NCBI GenBank assembly: GCA_033961575.1
Contig: CM066733.1
Location: forward strand, 64,292,921-64,356,920
Length of the DNA stretch: 64,000 bases
Direction: 5' to 3'
Source of the DNA: Aselliscus stoliczkanus
Lineage: Eukaryota > Chordata > Mammalia > Chiroptera > Hipposideridae
The translations under genes were made by a program, and so were the position numbers. Of this stretch, positions 22,525 to 33,584 are shown in pieces. Position 1 is the stretch's first letter. Every line of letters starts with the position of its first letter. The notes below the pieces were generated by a model. It was not told where the DNA came from and made no database searches. It saw only the letters and a program-made list of their open reading frames with translations.

Positions 22525-25055
22525 TTTATTTTTTAAATTATTTATTTTTCTCAGTTATTGTTGACATTCAATAGTATTTATATTAGTTTCAGGTGTATAG
22601 CATAATGGTTAGATATTTACATAAATTATGCAGGGATCCCCCCAATTTGTCTAGTACCCACCTAGCAGTATACATACTTGCCTTTCTTTTGCTGCTTTTA
22701 GGATTATCTCTGTGTCTTTAACCTTTGCCATTTTAATTATAATGTGTCTTGGTGTGGGCCTGTTTGGGTTCATCTTGTTTAGGACTCTCTGCACTAGGCT
22801 TGTATATCTATTGGGTTGTCTGAAAAGTCATGATGTATTTTTTCTATGTTTGTCATTGCAAAAATGTGTCATGACTTTTCCAACAACCCAATATTTCATT
22901 TACCAGGTTAGGAAAGTTTTCAGTCATTATTTCTTCAAATAGGTTCTCAATCCCTTGCTTTCTCACTTCTCCTTCTGGTACCCCTATGATGTGAATACTG
23001 GTACACTTGATGTTGTCCCAGAGGTCTCATAAACTATCAACTATCCTTATTTTTTTTTTATTCTTTTTTCTTTTTTCTGTTCGATTGGGTGTTTTCTGCT
23101 ACCTTGTCTTCCAAATCCCTGATTCAATCCTATACTTCATCTAGTCTGCTGGTGATTCCTTCTAGTGCCTTCTTCATTTCGGTTATTGTATTCTTCATTT
23201 CTAGTTGGTTCTTTCTTATGGTTTCTATGTCCTTTTTTGATTCTTGCTATCTCTTGGTTAAAGTTCCACTAAATTTATCTATTTTTCCCCCAAGTTCGTT
23301 GAGCATCATTGTAACCATTGTTTTGAACTCTGTATTTGGTAGGTTGTTTGCTTCCATTTCATTTAGTTCTTTTTCTGTACTTTTCTCCTATTCTTTTATT
23401 TGGGAGTTATTTTTTGTTTCCTCATTTTGGCTGCCTCCCAGTGTATGTTTCTATGTATTAAGTAGAGCTGCTACATCTCCCATGTAGGTGGCCTTATGTA
23501 GTAGGTGTCCTGTGGGGCACAGTGGCACAGTCTCCTTGATCACCTGTGCTGGGTGCTCTAGGAGTGTCCCTTGTGTGGGTTGTGTGTGCCCTCCTGTTAT
23601 AGTTGACCCTTGACTGCTATAGCATATTACTGGGTGGGATTGTCCCTTAGGCTGATTGGTTGTGGGGTTTGGCCATGTCCATGGCTTATGAGCTTCTGTG
23701 CAGAGGGCTTACCCTATGGAGCAGGATTCACCCCAACAGGCTCTGGTTCCTGTTGAGACTGCCTTTTGGGCATATCATTTGTGGGGTTAATTGGGTGGTG
23801 CTTTTCTGTGATCTCAAGACGACTTCTATGTATGTTAGTTTCTGGGGCCTCTTGGCTCTGGTATAGGCTCAGGTCAGCCACTACCTGTGACTGGCCAGGG
23901 ACTACCTGTAGGAGCTATAAATGGATCCGTGATTGGCCACTGCCTTTGCTAGACTAGCTGGTGCATGGGAGAGGCCACACTGTGAACCAAGGATAACTGC
24001 CAACAGTACCAGGCCTAGGGCAGTTCCACAAAAATCCCAGGACACCCCGAGGCCTTCTGCTGCCTGCCAGCTTCTGTAAGTCTCAGCCACTGATGGAGCC
24101 TTATGAGGTACATGAGTTAGGTGAGTTGAGGTCTCAGGGAGTCACCAGGATGGGACAAGTGGTGTTCACTAGTTTAGATTCTGGTTTGGTGCCAGTGCTG
24201 AGCATGGAGCTACTCAGCAAAAGTATCAGGGCACACCAAGGTCAGCTACTGCCCACCTGGGAGCCCCCAGACCCCTAAGAGTTATCCAAGAAAGACTGCA
24301 ATGCGAGCAGGGATGGCTACTCACTGAGAAATTGCCTCTGGCATTGCATGAGATTGGTGGGGTGGGGTCCCTGGGAGGCACTAGCATGGAGCAAACGGAG
24401 CTCACCTGGCCAATTCAGATTCAGATTTGGCCTTGTGGGGAAAGGCTCTACACAGTAAAGATGGCGCCCACCTACTGGTTGCACGGGAGAAAGATTCTAC
24501 ATAAGGAAGATGGCAACTGTCCCTGCAGTTCTACTTTAAAGCCATAGAACTCAGTCTTTCCCCCATATGTCTGAGGACTCCTGAGTCACAGTCCCTCTGC
24601 CAGAGCCCAGGGTGAATGCTTGCAAGGAAGCAAGCCTGTGCATGGGGACTTTAAGAGGATGTCTGGGTTTCCTACAGCCTTTTGTCTCACCTGGATGGTC
24701 AGAATCCCCACTGTTTTTCACAGCCAATTTTGGGGACTCCTCTTCCTGGCACCAGTACTCTGGGCTGGGGAGCCCAGTGTGGGGCTCCTCAGTAAAAAGA
24801 AAACTCTGCAATTTAGGTATCTCTCCTGATTATCAACCACCACTCAGAGGTGTGGGGCTGGCCCATTCCATGTCAACGCCACTACTACCAGTCTTGATGA
24901 GGCTTCTTCTTTATATCCTTAGCTATAAAACTTATGTTCAGCAAGACTTCAGATGGTTCTCCAGGTTGATTGTTCTATAATTTAGTTGGAATTTTAATGT
25001 GGTCACTGTAGGAGGCAAGCATGGTGTTTATCTATTCCACCATCTTGGATCCTCT
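22525..25055 (-). mobile_element. HAL1-type element, minus orientation, ORF1 3' part deleted
   Basis: On the minus strand the 5' end GGATCCAAGATGGTGGAATAGATA (about 25055) resembles L1/HAL1 starts. Next come a GC-rich 5' UTR to about 23490, then ORF1 coiled-coil sequence to about 22690. It then jumps after AAAGCAGCAAAAGAAAG straight into an L1-type 3' UTR (about 22680-22530). ORF2 is absent, as in the 16489 element, and here the ORF1 C-terminal domain is missing too. A MITE at 22811-22891 interrupts ORF1. No clear target duplication was seen. Confidence 0.75.
22811..22891. mobile_element. 81-bp mariner-type MITE inside the minus HAL1
   Basis: Inverted ends TTGGGTTGTCTGAAAAGTCATG and CATGACTTTTCCAACAACCCAA lie around a short loop, with TA dinucleotides on both sides (22809-22810, 22892-22893). 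The size and TA target are typical of mariner-derived MITEs. The near-perfect ends suggest it is younger than its host element. Confidence 0.8.
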
Positions 25056-25661
25056 AGGTATGAACCAGATTGACTTTAACGGCATTTAAAGATGATTACA
25101 GCCCCAAACTGCAGAAGACATATTCTTTTCAAGAGCACATGGAATTATCACCAAGATAGATCATATTCAGGACTGTAAAGCAGGCCTCAGTGAGCTCAAA
25201 ACATTGCAATCTTACAAAGTATGTTTTCTGACTGCAATGGAATTAAATTAAAGACAAGATTTAGAAAAACCGTAAATATTTGAAGTTAAACCATGCACTT
25301 CTAAGTATAAATCATAAGGCAAATGAGAAAATATATTGAATTGAATGATAATGAATTTATATCATACCAAATTCTGCAGTATGCAGCTAAGGCAGTACTT
25401 AGAGGGAAATTTATACTCTTGAATGCCTGTCTTTGAGAAGACAAAAGGTTCAAAATCAATGATTTAAACTTTCTCTTTAGGAAGCTTAGTAAAAGATGGA
25501 TAAAATTATCCAAAGTGAGTAGAAGGAAGGAAATTATAAAATTAGAATCGATGAAATAGAAAAGACAAATAGAGAAAATATAATAAACTAAAATTTGTAT
25601 ATTTTTAATATTAGTAAAATTGATAAGCCCCTAACAATGTTGACTTAAAAAGGGGGGGAGG

Positions 25662-26308
25662 TGTCACATTATAGCCTGCCTGTCTGCTCCCATGCACCTC
25701 TCCATAAAGACAGATCATAACTTCAATGTTATGCTGACTGTATATATCTCTATTTGGCCCAAAAGGATGACCAGTTAGTAATGATGGGTAAGATTTCTTA
25801 AGGTAGAAACTATCTAAGCCAGAAACTGGGTGCCAGTGGGTACCAGTGGGTGCCAATAGGAGGAACCACCAGTTGACAGAAATAGGGCATGAACCCCTTG
25901 CTTTAGGGTCTGGCAGCTTGCCTGTGAAATGACCTATTGATGTGATAATATCTGTCCTCCGTGCATTCTTATCAGTAAGTCTTCACAGAGGAAGTTTCTG
26001 TCTCTTAAGAGATGCATGACAATAACCTCATGGGACCTCCAGTAATGGCAGCTTGCAGGTGTGGGTGATTTGGCCTCGAGCTATGTTTTTGCGTGTGAGA
26101 CACACAGACCGCGGAAGCTACATTGATCTTTGCTTATGTGTAAGATAATAAAAGGAGCAGTCAGGCCTGATTCGGGATTCTCTCACTCCACGAGACTGGA
26201 AGTCCCCTGGCCCTAAACTGAATTTTCTCTTATTTGTGCCTCTTTCTCTTTTTTAACCTTTTGCCATCCCTTTTCCACTCCCACTGCTCTGTCGTGCTGG
26301 ATGCGGCA
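25662..26308 (+). mobile_element. Betaretrovirus-like (ERV class II) 5' LTR
   Basis: It begins TGTCACATTATAGC and ends GGATGCGGCA, followed two bases later by a Lys-type primer binding site. An AATAAAAGG signal at 26147-26153 lies before a CT-rich U5-like part. Its length is about 647 bp. It sits inside L1 ORF2 sequence. Short GGGTGCCAGT/GGGTACCAGT repeats occur near 25828-25857. Confidence 0.8.
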
Positions 26309-26310
26309 AG

Positions 26311-26328
26311 TGGCGCCCAACATGGGGC
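26311..26328 (+). promoter_or_regulatory. Retroviral primer binding site, tRNA-Lys type
   Basis: TGGCGCCCAACATGGGGC differs by one base from the tRNA-Lys1,2-type site TGGCGCCCAACGTGGGGC, as in betaretroviruses and ERVK groups. It directly follows the LTR. Confidence 0.88.
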
Positions 26329-26882
26329 TGGAGAAGGAAACAGACTATGAGTCTGGAGAAGGAAATAAGACTATCAGCCAGAAAAAGGGTATTACAGTCA
26401 GCGGAGAGGCCCGGGACGGTGTCCAAACAACTGCCTGGTTTGGAGGTAGGATAAGTCTCAGGAAATTTAACCAGGGTAACGGGGAAAAAAACTAACTTTT
26501 CATGTGAATAAGTGTGAATGAGTGCGTGATTGATTATAGTTCCACGGCTTCGGCTACAGAAGTTGTGCGGGCTCTAATCTGCGATTTCATAGTCAAGTCA
26601 TAAGGCAAAATGGTGATTGGATATTGTCTGTTCCACCGGACGCGTCTACCAGGCCTGGGGTTTACACGAGCACACCTTAGCCAAGACTGACCTTAAGGTT
26701 CCACGAGGAATGCAGCCAGACAAGCATCAGAGTGAAGAGGCATGAATGAGATTTTCTTCTCTATACTTTGGAAAACTAACATAGGGGGCCGGCCGAGTGG
26801 CGCAGTGGTTAAGCGCTGACTTGGGAAGCCAGTGGCCCCGGTTTGGTCCCACATATGAGGGCCAATGACACTGCCCTTAAAA

Positions 26883-26925
<43 letters not shown>

Positions 26926-27264
26926 ATATAAAAACTAACATGGGAAATACAGGTAGTCAATACAAGTATCAGCCTTATATTTGTCTGTTTCAGCAACTTC
27001 TTAAGGCTGGGGGAACATGAGTCCGAGGAAAAAAAAAAATTTTAAAAATACGATTGAGACATATTGTTCCTGGTTCTTTGACACCAGAACCCTAGATTTA
27101 AATACTTGGAAAAGTGTAGGTACAGATCTCCAGGCGTTACATCAAAATGGAGTTTTAATCTTAGTAACAATTTGGAATACATGGAGATTAATCCAGTCAG
27201 TTTTAAAACCTTTACAGACTGATACCGAAGATAAAAGAGAAAGAGGATGTGACAGGGTAGGAAC
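26329..27264 (+). pseudogene. ERV leader and truncated, broken gag (matrix region)
   Basis: After the leader, an ATG at 26940 opens a short frame starting Met-Gly (myristoylation-type), closed by a stop at about 27018. A different frame from 27017 to about 27250 carries betaretroviral matrix-like sequence (TLDLNTWKSVGTDLQ). A SINE separates the leader from gag. The copy ends abruptly near 27264, where L1 sequence resumes. The rest of gag, pol, env and the 3' LTR are absent. It is a dead, truncated endogenous copy. Confidence 0.7.
26786..26930 (+). mobile_element. Short tRNA-derived SINE in the ERV leader
   Basis: A GGGCCGGCCGAGTGGCGCAG head, B-box GGTTTGGTCCC and the ending AGTGACACTGCCC are followed by (AAAT)n. 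Target duplication AAAACTAACATAG / AAAACTAACATGG flanks it, placing the insertion right at the gag start codon. Confidence 0.9.
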
Positions 27265-28793
27265 TGGCACAAACTAACAATATCAGTAATAAAAGAAGGA
27301 CCATCACTATAGACCCTATATATATCAAAAGGATTTTAAGGGTATATTTTGCCAATAAAGTTGACAATTTAGGTAAAAATGGCAAATTCCTTGAAAAATA
27401 CAACTTATCAAAATTGATACAAAATCAAAGGATATTTTTAATACCTATAGATATTTTATATCTATCACAAAAATGAGCTTGTTATCAAAAACATCCCCAC
27501 AGAAAAAAACTCCAAGTCCAGGTGGTTTCACTGATGAGTTCTATCACCTATTTAAGGAAGAAATGATTTTACACAAACTTTTACAGAAAATGGAGGAAAA
27601 GGCAACACATCCTAACTGGTTTTATGAGGCTATATAACACTGGTACCAAAATCTGACAAAGATATTAAAAGAAAATCATAGGCCAATATCCCTATGAACA
27701 AAAATTCCTTAACAAAATATTATCCAATTGAATTCAGCAGTATTTCAAAAGGATAGTACACATGAATAAGTGGAATTTATCCCAGGAGTGCAACATTAGT
27801 TTGATATTTAAAAATCAATGTTATCTACCATATTAATAGGAAGAAAAAAAAAGAAAAACATCATTAGGTTACTAAAGGTGGAAAAAGCATTTGGCCAAAT
27901 TCAACACCCATTTATTATTCAAAACAAAACAACTCACCAAATTTAGACTAGAAGGGAACTTCAAGCTGATACACACACACACACCCCACAAATCTAACGC
28001 TAATATTATACTGAATTATAACATCAAAATATCATAAACCTACAGTTAATAGACTGAATGGTGAAATATTAAATGTTTTTTTCCTAAAATCAGGAACAAG
28101 GCAAGGATGTCTGCTCTAATCACTTCTATTTAACATTGTACTGGAGGTCCTAGCAAGTGCAATAAGGAAAATACATAAGAATTGAAAAATAAAATTGTCA
28201 TAGCCACAGATGACATGATTGTTTACATAGTAAATCCAAAGGAATCAGGTAAACTAGAAGTGAGCTTTTAACAAATGCTGGATATAAGGTCAATATGTAA
28301 AAATCAAATGTATTTCTATATATAAGCAGAAAACAGAAAATGAAAATTTAAAACTGGTATACATTGGTACCAAAAGCATGAAATTTCTAGAAAGACGTAT
28401 AACAAAACACATGCAACATTTTTGCACAGGAAATTATAACAATGAGAGAATTAAGAAAGACTAAAATAACAGAAGACTGTATCATGTTTATAGTTTGGGA
28501 GATTCAATATTGTAAATATGGCAATTCTCCTCAAATTGATCATGGTACCTAAGCAATTCCAGTAGGGCTTTATTTTTTAATGGAATTGTATAAGCTTGAC
28601 ATTTTGAAGAAATGTAAAGGGTCAAGACAATCTTGAGTAAAAATAATAGGACTTACTGTATTAGATGTCAAGAACTATCACAAAGTTATAAGAATTAAAA
28701 CGGTATGGTATTTAAACAGTATGGTACATAAGGATAGACAAGTAGATGAACAGAATTGACCTTTGGTAAAATGATGAATCCATACAATGTGTG

Positions 28794-29296
28794 TTAGACA
28801 TCTCTTGTGTACCACCTCAAATCCATTCAACCCACTACCTACTCGTTTTATCCTGGCTTGGACCAGCTTCCCACAGGTGCAACCTAACAATGATTAGCCT
28901 CTTTCTTTCTGGCTCAGACACTATGGCATTGGATGCCTGAGATCACACTTGGCACTTGTGCATGCACTATCCAGAAGTACTTGGATTAATATACATATGG
29001 CCACTCTTAACCAGTGGAGTTGGAAACTGGTGGATAAATGCTTTGCTTCCCTCTTCCATTTCTCAGGCAGTCAGTTCTGAGATACATTTCATAAGGTTCT
29101 TTTGAAAGCCCTGTGGGAATGGAGCACCAATCACCAGTAACAGTGGCCAATTCTAATATACGCTTGTCTGTAGGCTTACTCGGCATCTTTCACTCCCTGT
29201 CCATCACTCTTGGTTCTTAGGGATCACTTCACATATAAACTGCCTGCATAACAAACCTTTTGTCTCAGACTCTGCTTTTGGGAAAACCCCGGTTAC
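28794..29296. repeat. Unassigned about 500-bp insertion in the L1
   Basis: This non-L1 sequence lies between L1 segments and is flanked by imperfect repeats GAATCCATACAAT and GGATCCATATAAT. It ends near GTCTCAGACTCTGCTTTTGGGAAAACCCC, a text resembling mammalian LTR ends, but I cannot name the family. No coding sequence was found. Confidence 0.45.
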
Positions 29297-29510
29297 ATAG
29301 AGGATCCATATAATATATCTAACAATGAATGTGTACATATACTCACCAAAAAACACGTAAAAAGAATGCTCATAACAGCATTACTCACAGTAACATCAAA
29401 CTGGAAATGATCCAAATATCCGAAAACAATATATAAATTGTGGTATATTAATGTAGTTCCATGAATAAAAATAAACCACTGCTACACATAGAAAATGGAC
29501 CTCATAATCT

Positions 29511-29941
29511 TTTTTTTTTTTTAAAGATTTTATTGGGGAATAAGGGGAGGGGAACAACGCTGGGGAATCGGAGAAGGGGAACGGACAAGTTGCTGTCCTT
29601 TTGTTCTTCAGTCTAGCTGCGGAGGACATCGCTTCACTGGCCCATGTTGGTACCATCATTGCCCTCTTTCTGGATGAGGCAGATCGGTCGCCGGCCTCTG
29701 GATGTCGCTCACCGCAGCTATTGGCAGCTCACGCTGGCTGCTGGCCACTCACTGTAGCCTATGGCAGCCCCCTGCAGCAGGGGCTGCAGCCTACACCGTT
29801 GCCAGGGCTTGCAGCCCAGCTCCAGGTGGAGCTGTTGTTATCTGTAGAGAGCAGTGTCACTGGCCCTCATATGTGGGATCCGAACCAGGGCCACTAGCAT
29901 CCGAAAACCAGCTCTTAACCAATGCACCACTCAGCCGGCCC
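29511..29941 (-). mobile_element. Long composite tRNA-derived SINE, copy 3
   Basis: The architecture is as in the 20592 copy, with a shorter tandem body. A perfect 15-bp target duplication, TGGACCTCATAATCT, lies at 29496-29510 and 29942-29956. Poly(T) and TTTAAAGATTTTATTGGGGAA mark its 3' end on the + strand. Confidence 0.9.
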
Positions 29942-30240
29942 TGGACCTCATAATCTTGAGTGAAAAAAGTCAAACATAAATGAATATGTACTATGTGATT
30001 CCATTTAGATAAAATTTAAAAATAGGGGAAACTGTTTCTATTGGGTTCCTAATTAGGATAGTGATACCGTAAGGCAGGTGGGAAGAGGTAGCAACTGGGA
30101 AGAGTCTTAAGTCTTTCTGGAGTGCTGGTAATGTTCCTTTTCTTTTCTAAAGTGAGGTTGCGTGAATTTTTTCACTTGAGAATTGACCACATTTATTATT
30201 TGTACATTTTTTTATGTTTGACTTCAATAAAAATTTAAAA

Positions 30241-33200
30241 TAAATACTACTTATTACAAAGAAACAGAACAAGAAAGAACTTTGGCAACAAAAACAACAC
30301 TTTCAATGTGCATAAAAATAAAAGGGCTAAGGCTTGGAAGATGAAGTATCTCAAATGGTAACAAAGAAGAGTTGGAAAATATTGAGATGAACAATCAATC
30401 AATTCAAAAGGTTCAACATCCAAGTAACTTGAGTGCTCCAGATGGCAAACAGAAAATGGATTAAAGGAAAATATACACTAATAACTATGAGAATTTATTA
30501 AAATAAAAAAAGATATGAGCCTTTAACATGAAAGAGACCCCTGAGTGACAAGGAGTGTCCTTAGATAGTTAAGTGTAAAATGGAAGGGAAGGGAGATGGG
30601 GAGAGAAAAAGATACATTGATTTAAGACTTCTCAATAGCAGCCCTGACCACCTTTCTACAAGATGACACTGGATTATCAAGTTGGAGATATCAATATATT
30701 TTCATGTACAGTGTCTCATTTTTCTAGCTTTGTTTTGCATTCCCTGCCCATTATAGACTGAATTGTGTCCCCTCAAAGTTCATCATGTTGAAGTCCTAAG
30801 CCCCTAACTGGATCAGGATACTGGGTCCAGCTTCTAGCTGGCACTAATACATCATGCAAGTTATTTCACAGCTTTCAGGGGCCCTTGTTGAATCAGGAAG
30901 TTGAATGGTCCCTTACATATCCCCTGGCCCGAAGCTTCTTGAGTTTGTCACCCTTAATATATAGCTGAAAAAAATCTGAGAACTAGAAGAGCTAGCATCT
31001 TCATTCGATTTTCTAGAAATGATAAGTTCTTGTTAAGAAACTGAAATAGGTTCCTAGTTTTACCTTAAGAGGTCAGAAAGCATTTTGAAAAGCAATTTTA
31101 AATTTATTTTTAGCAACTTTAAATTTAAATGGCAGATAGCAAAGGTGCAAACTGCAAAACATATACTGAATAAGAAAAAATCTTATCAAGTGATTAATTG
31201 AACAAAATTGATGACAGAGGATGTTGAGCAAAAATGGTGGGGAGGGTGGATCTCCATTCCGCTGAGGTTTTAAAAATTCTTAATTACGATTAGTAAGATT
31301 AGCGAGTCCACATTTTATCTCTAGGTGCTAATTTTTGTTCACTGCATACAAAGTGTGACCATGAAGACATGCAGGTAAAACCAAAACCCCAATAAAAAGC
31401 TATGATGAGTGACTAGATTTTCCCAGCAAAGTTTAAATTTTTATTTTCCTTCAGGTAAAGTCTCCTGCTGATATTTTACAGGAAAGTAAGTATCTGTAAA
31501 TAAAAGAAACCATTCGATAATCAAATCTTCATATCACAACTTTAATAATTTCATCAAAGTTACAGAATTTACTTTCTTCTTACTACTACGGAATAGCACC
31601 TTCTAAAATCTAAAATGATTTAATGAAACAATTAGTTTAAATGTACAGATAGAACTTGAATAGTAATGCTTTCAAATAGTTGAATTTCCTCTTTCAGTCA
31701 TTATATTGGCATCACAATAATGCAGATAAAGTTCACAGCTACAAAACAAGCCAACGTGACTACGGTGACATATTCTAGAATGTCTAATCCAGAGTTCAGA
31801 CTTCTTGAGGAGTTTGCCACCTACCCTCTAACTTCTCAGATTTTTAATCCACAGTACATTTCCAGTGATTTCATTCTATCCGATGAAGAGGCTGTATAAT
31901 GAAATGAGAACCAAGTGCTAACATTTTTTATTGGTATCATTTTAAAAGTAATTCTCTCACCTCATTGTAGGAAGCACTTACATTCAATTGTGTTTTTAAC
32001 CATGCCACTTTTATTTTTTACCCCTAATTTATCCTTTCTTTCTAAAATACATTTCCCATTTTACCTAATTAGCCAGTCAGTGCATATACATGAAATCACA
32101 ATATTTTCTATGGGCCATGTGTCTATAAACTAGTTTCTGTTTTCAAGGAAAGTTGTTCTTTCCGGGGCTTCCTCTTTCCTCTAAGAAACCATAGGTAATG
32201 CCTCTCTCTCTCCAACCCGACTCCTTAAAAGACCCAAAGCACAGCTCTTAGTGGTTGGAATGAGAGCAGAGATGAACAGGCAGGTGAAAAACTACCCAGG
32301 AGGTTAAGTCTATTTCTGGACTTGGATTTACCTTTGATACCACTGAGCAGCTAGGAAGCAGGTATTCAAATATTTCATGGGACAAGGCTATAATTTCAGC
32401 TCCTCTTGTTTCAACACCTGTTATTTCTAAAAGTTATTTTGCTAGTTTTTGATATTGGGCAGCCCTTAGCACTGTTCTGGGTACACTGTGAACAATGGTC
32501 CAGCCTAATTTCCCCCCCAAGCTGCACACAGCTCTTTTCAAGGCCTGAATGGCCTCCATTGTACCTAATAAAGGTTATGTGCTCTTGCAATTCTGGATCT
32601 TCAAACATTCAAATCTAAAAGATGCTTGTGCTTTGTTACTCCGTGTTACCAGAAAGAAAACATTGTTTTAATTTGATTTTTAGTGTGATTAATAGTGATT
32701 TAGTTTTCAAAGAAACAAATAATTACAGAGTAAGAGAAAACATTGCTGAGTGTTGGTCTCTAATATTCAGGCCAGTGTTGGACTACAGAAGGAAGAAACG
32801 TATATTCATGGTGTTACAAAAATCAGTTAAATGATAAATTAGGAAATAGCAATATGAATTTTATGACAGAAACAATGTGTTTAGAATGAATCTGCCAGTA
32901 ATTGAACCTTTTTGCAAAAATAAAAGAAAAACCCATGTCCTCTGGAAAAAAATATGACAAGGAATGCCCACAGATGTATCCTTCTGTTAGAAACGCATCT
33001 CTCCAAAATTCAATGGACAATGGTTGTCACATTTGGTTTTCAACAGTTTTCCCTTTCTTCTTGCTCTCCCAATTTAAAAAGATAGGTATCTACAATGTTT
33101 AGGAATTATTAAAAATTTCATTCAGTTTGAACAACAAATAGCAAGTATTCTGTGACATGGGTGCAAAAAGTTGTCTTTTTCAACCAAGTCATAATTTTCA

Positions 33201-33289
33201 ATAAAGTGCATTTCACATAAAAGTACCCATTAGGAGACTAATTTAAAGTGCAATATATAAGGTACTTTACATAGTGCAAAGTTGGTAAA
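30241..33289. other. Intergenic between the two converging genes
   Basis: AT-rich and non-coding. Only a MaLR-like fragment near 30735 is recognised. The rest may be single-copy sequence near the ENPP5 3' end. Confidence 0.5.
30735..30915 (+). mobile_element. MaLR-like LTR fragment
   Basis: CCCATTATAGACTGAATTGTGTCCCCTC and ATGTTGAAGTCCTAAGCCCC match the usual 5' end of such LTRs. The rest is not recognisable. Confidence 0.45.
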
Positions 33290-33584
33290 TATATATTTTA
33301 TTATGTGCCAAGTCCAAATAAAGCAGGATCTTGTCTACCAAACGCTAGACATGGACAAAACAATGGAAACATTGTTAATCTTTTGCAGGTATGTGTATGT
33401 ATTTTGGTCCATCTGTCTGTGTGTGTGCATGTGCGAGAGAGAGAGAAAAAGAGAAAGAAAGAGAGACAACACCTGTATAGTACTGCTTAATGGTCTGTGC
33501 GAAGGTCTGAGTCTGAGAGTGGTTTCCTAGAATTTGAAACCTTTAAACACTGCCATAATTAGGCAATCTCCACTTAAAATGGAT
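33290..33584 (-). other. ENPP5: ENPP5 3' UTR (inferred extent)
   Basis: Transposon-free sequence follows the minus-strand TAA stop and contains a GA-rich microsatellite at about 33434-33468 (+ strand reading). The first clear minus-strand AATAAA is at 33297-33302. The true 3' end may lie further on. Confidence 0.4.

Larger units (their letters stand above)
15650..30240 (+). mobile_element. Old L1 (ORF2 and 3' end), interrupted by many nested insertions
   Basis: L1 ORF2-like segments in one orientation and in the expected order lie at about 15650-16472, 19366-19480, 25060-25660, 27265-28793, 29297-29510 and 29957-30240. They end with the familiar L1 3' region and an AATAAAAATTTAAAATAAA tail. 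I recognise the ORF2 nucleotide text (for example the stretch reading GAGGGAAATTTATA near 25400). All frames are broken by stops and indels. The gaps are filled by the elements listed separately. Whether the first part and the rest are one insertion is inferred from order and orientation. Confidence 0.7.

Noticed and set aside
23089..23487. 132-codon Ser/Phe-rich open frame
   Set aside because: Antisense of the HAL1 ORF1 coiled coil.
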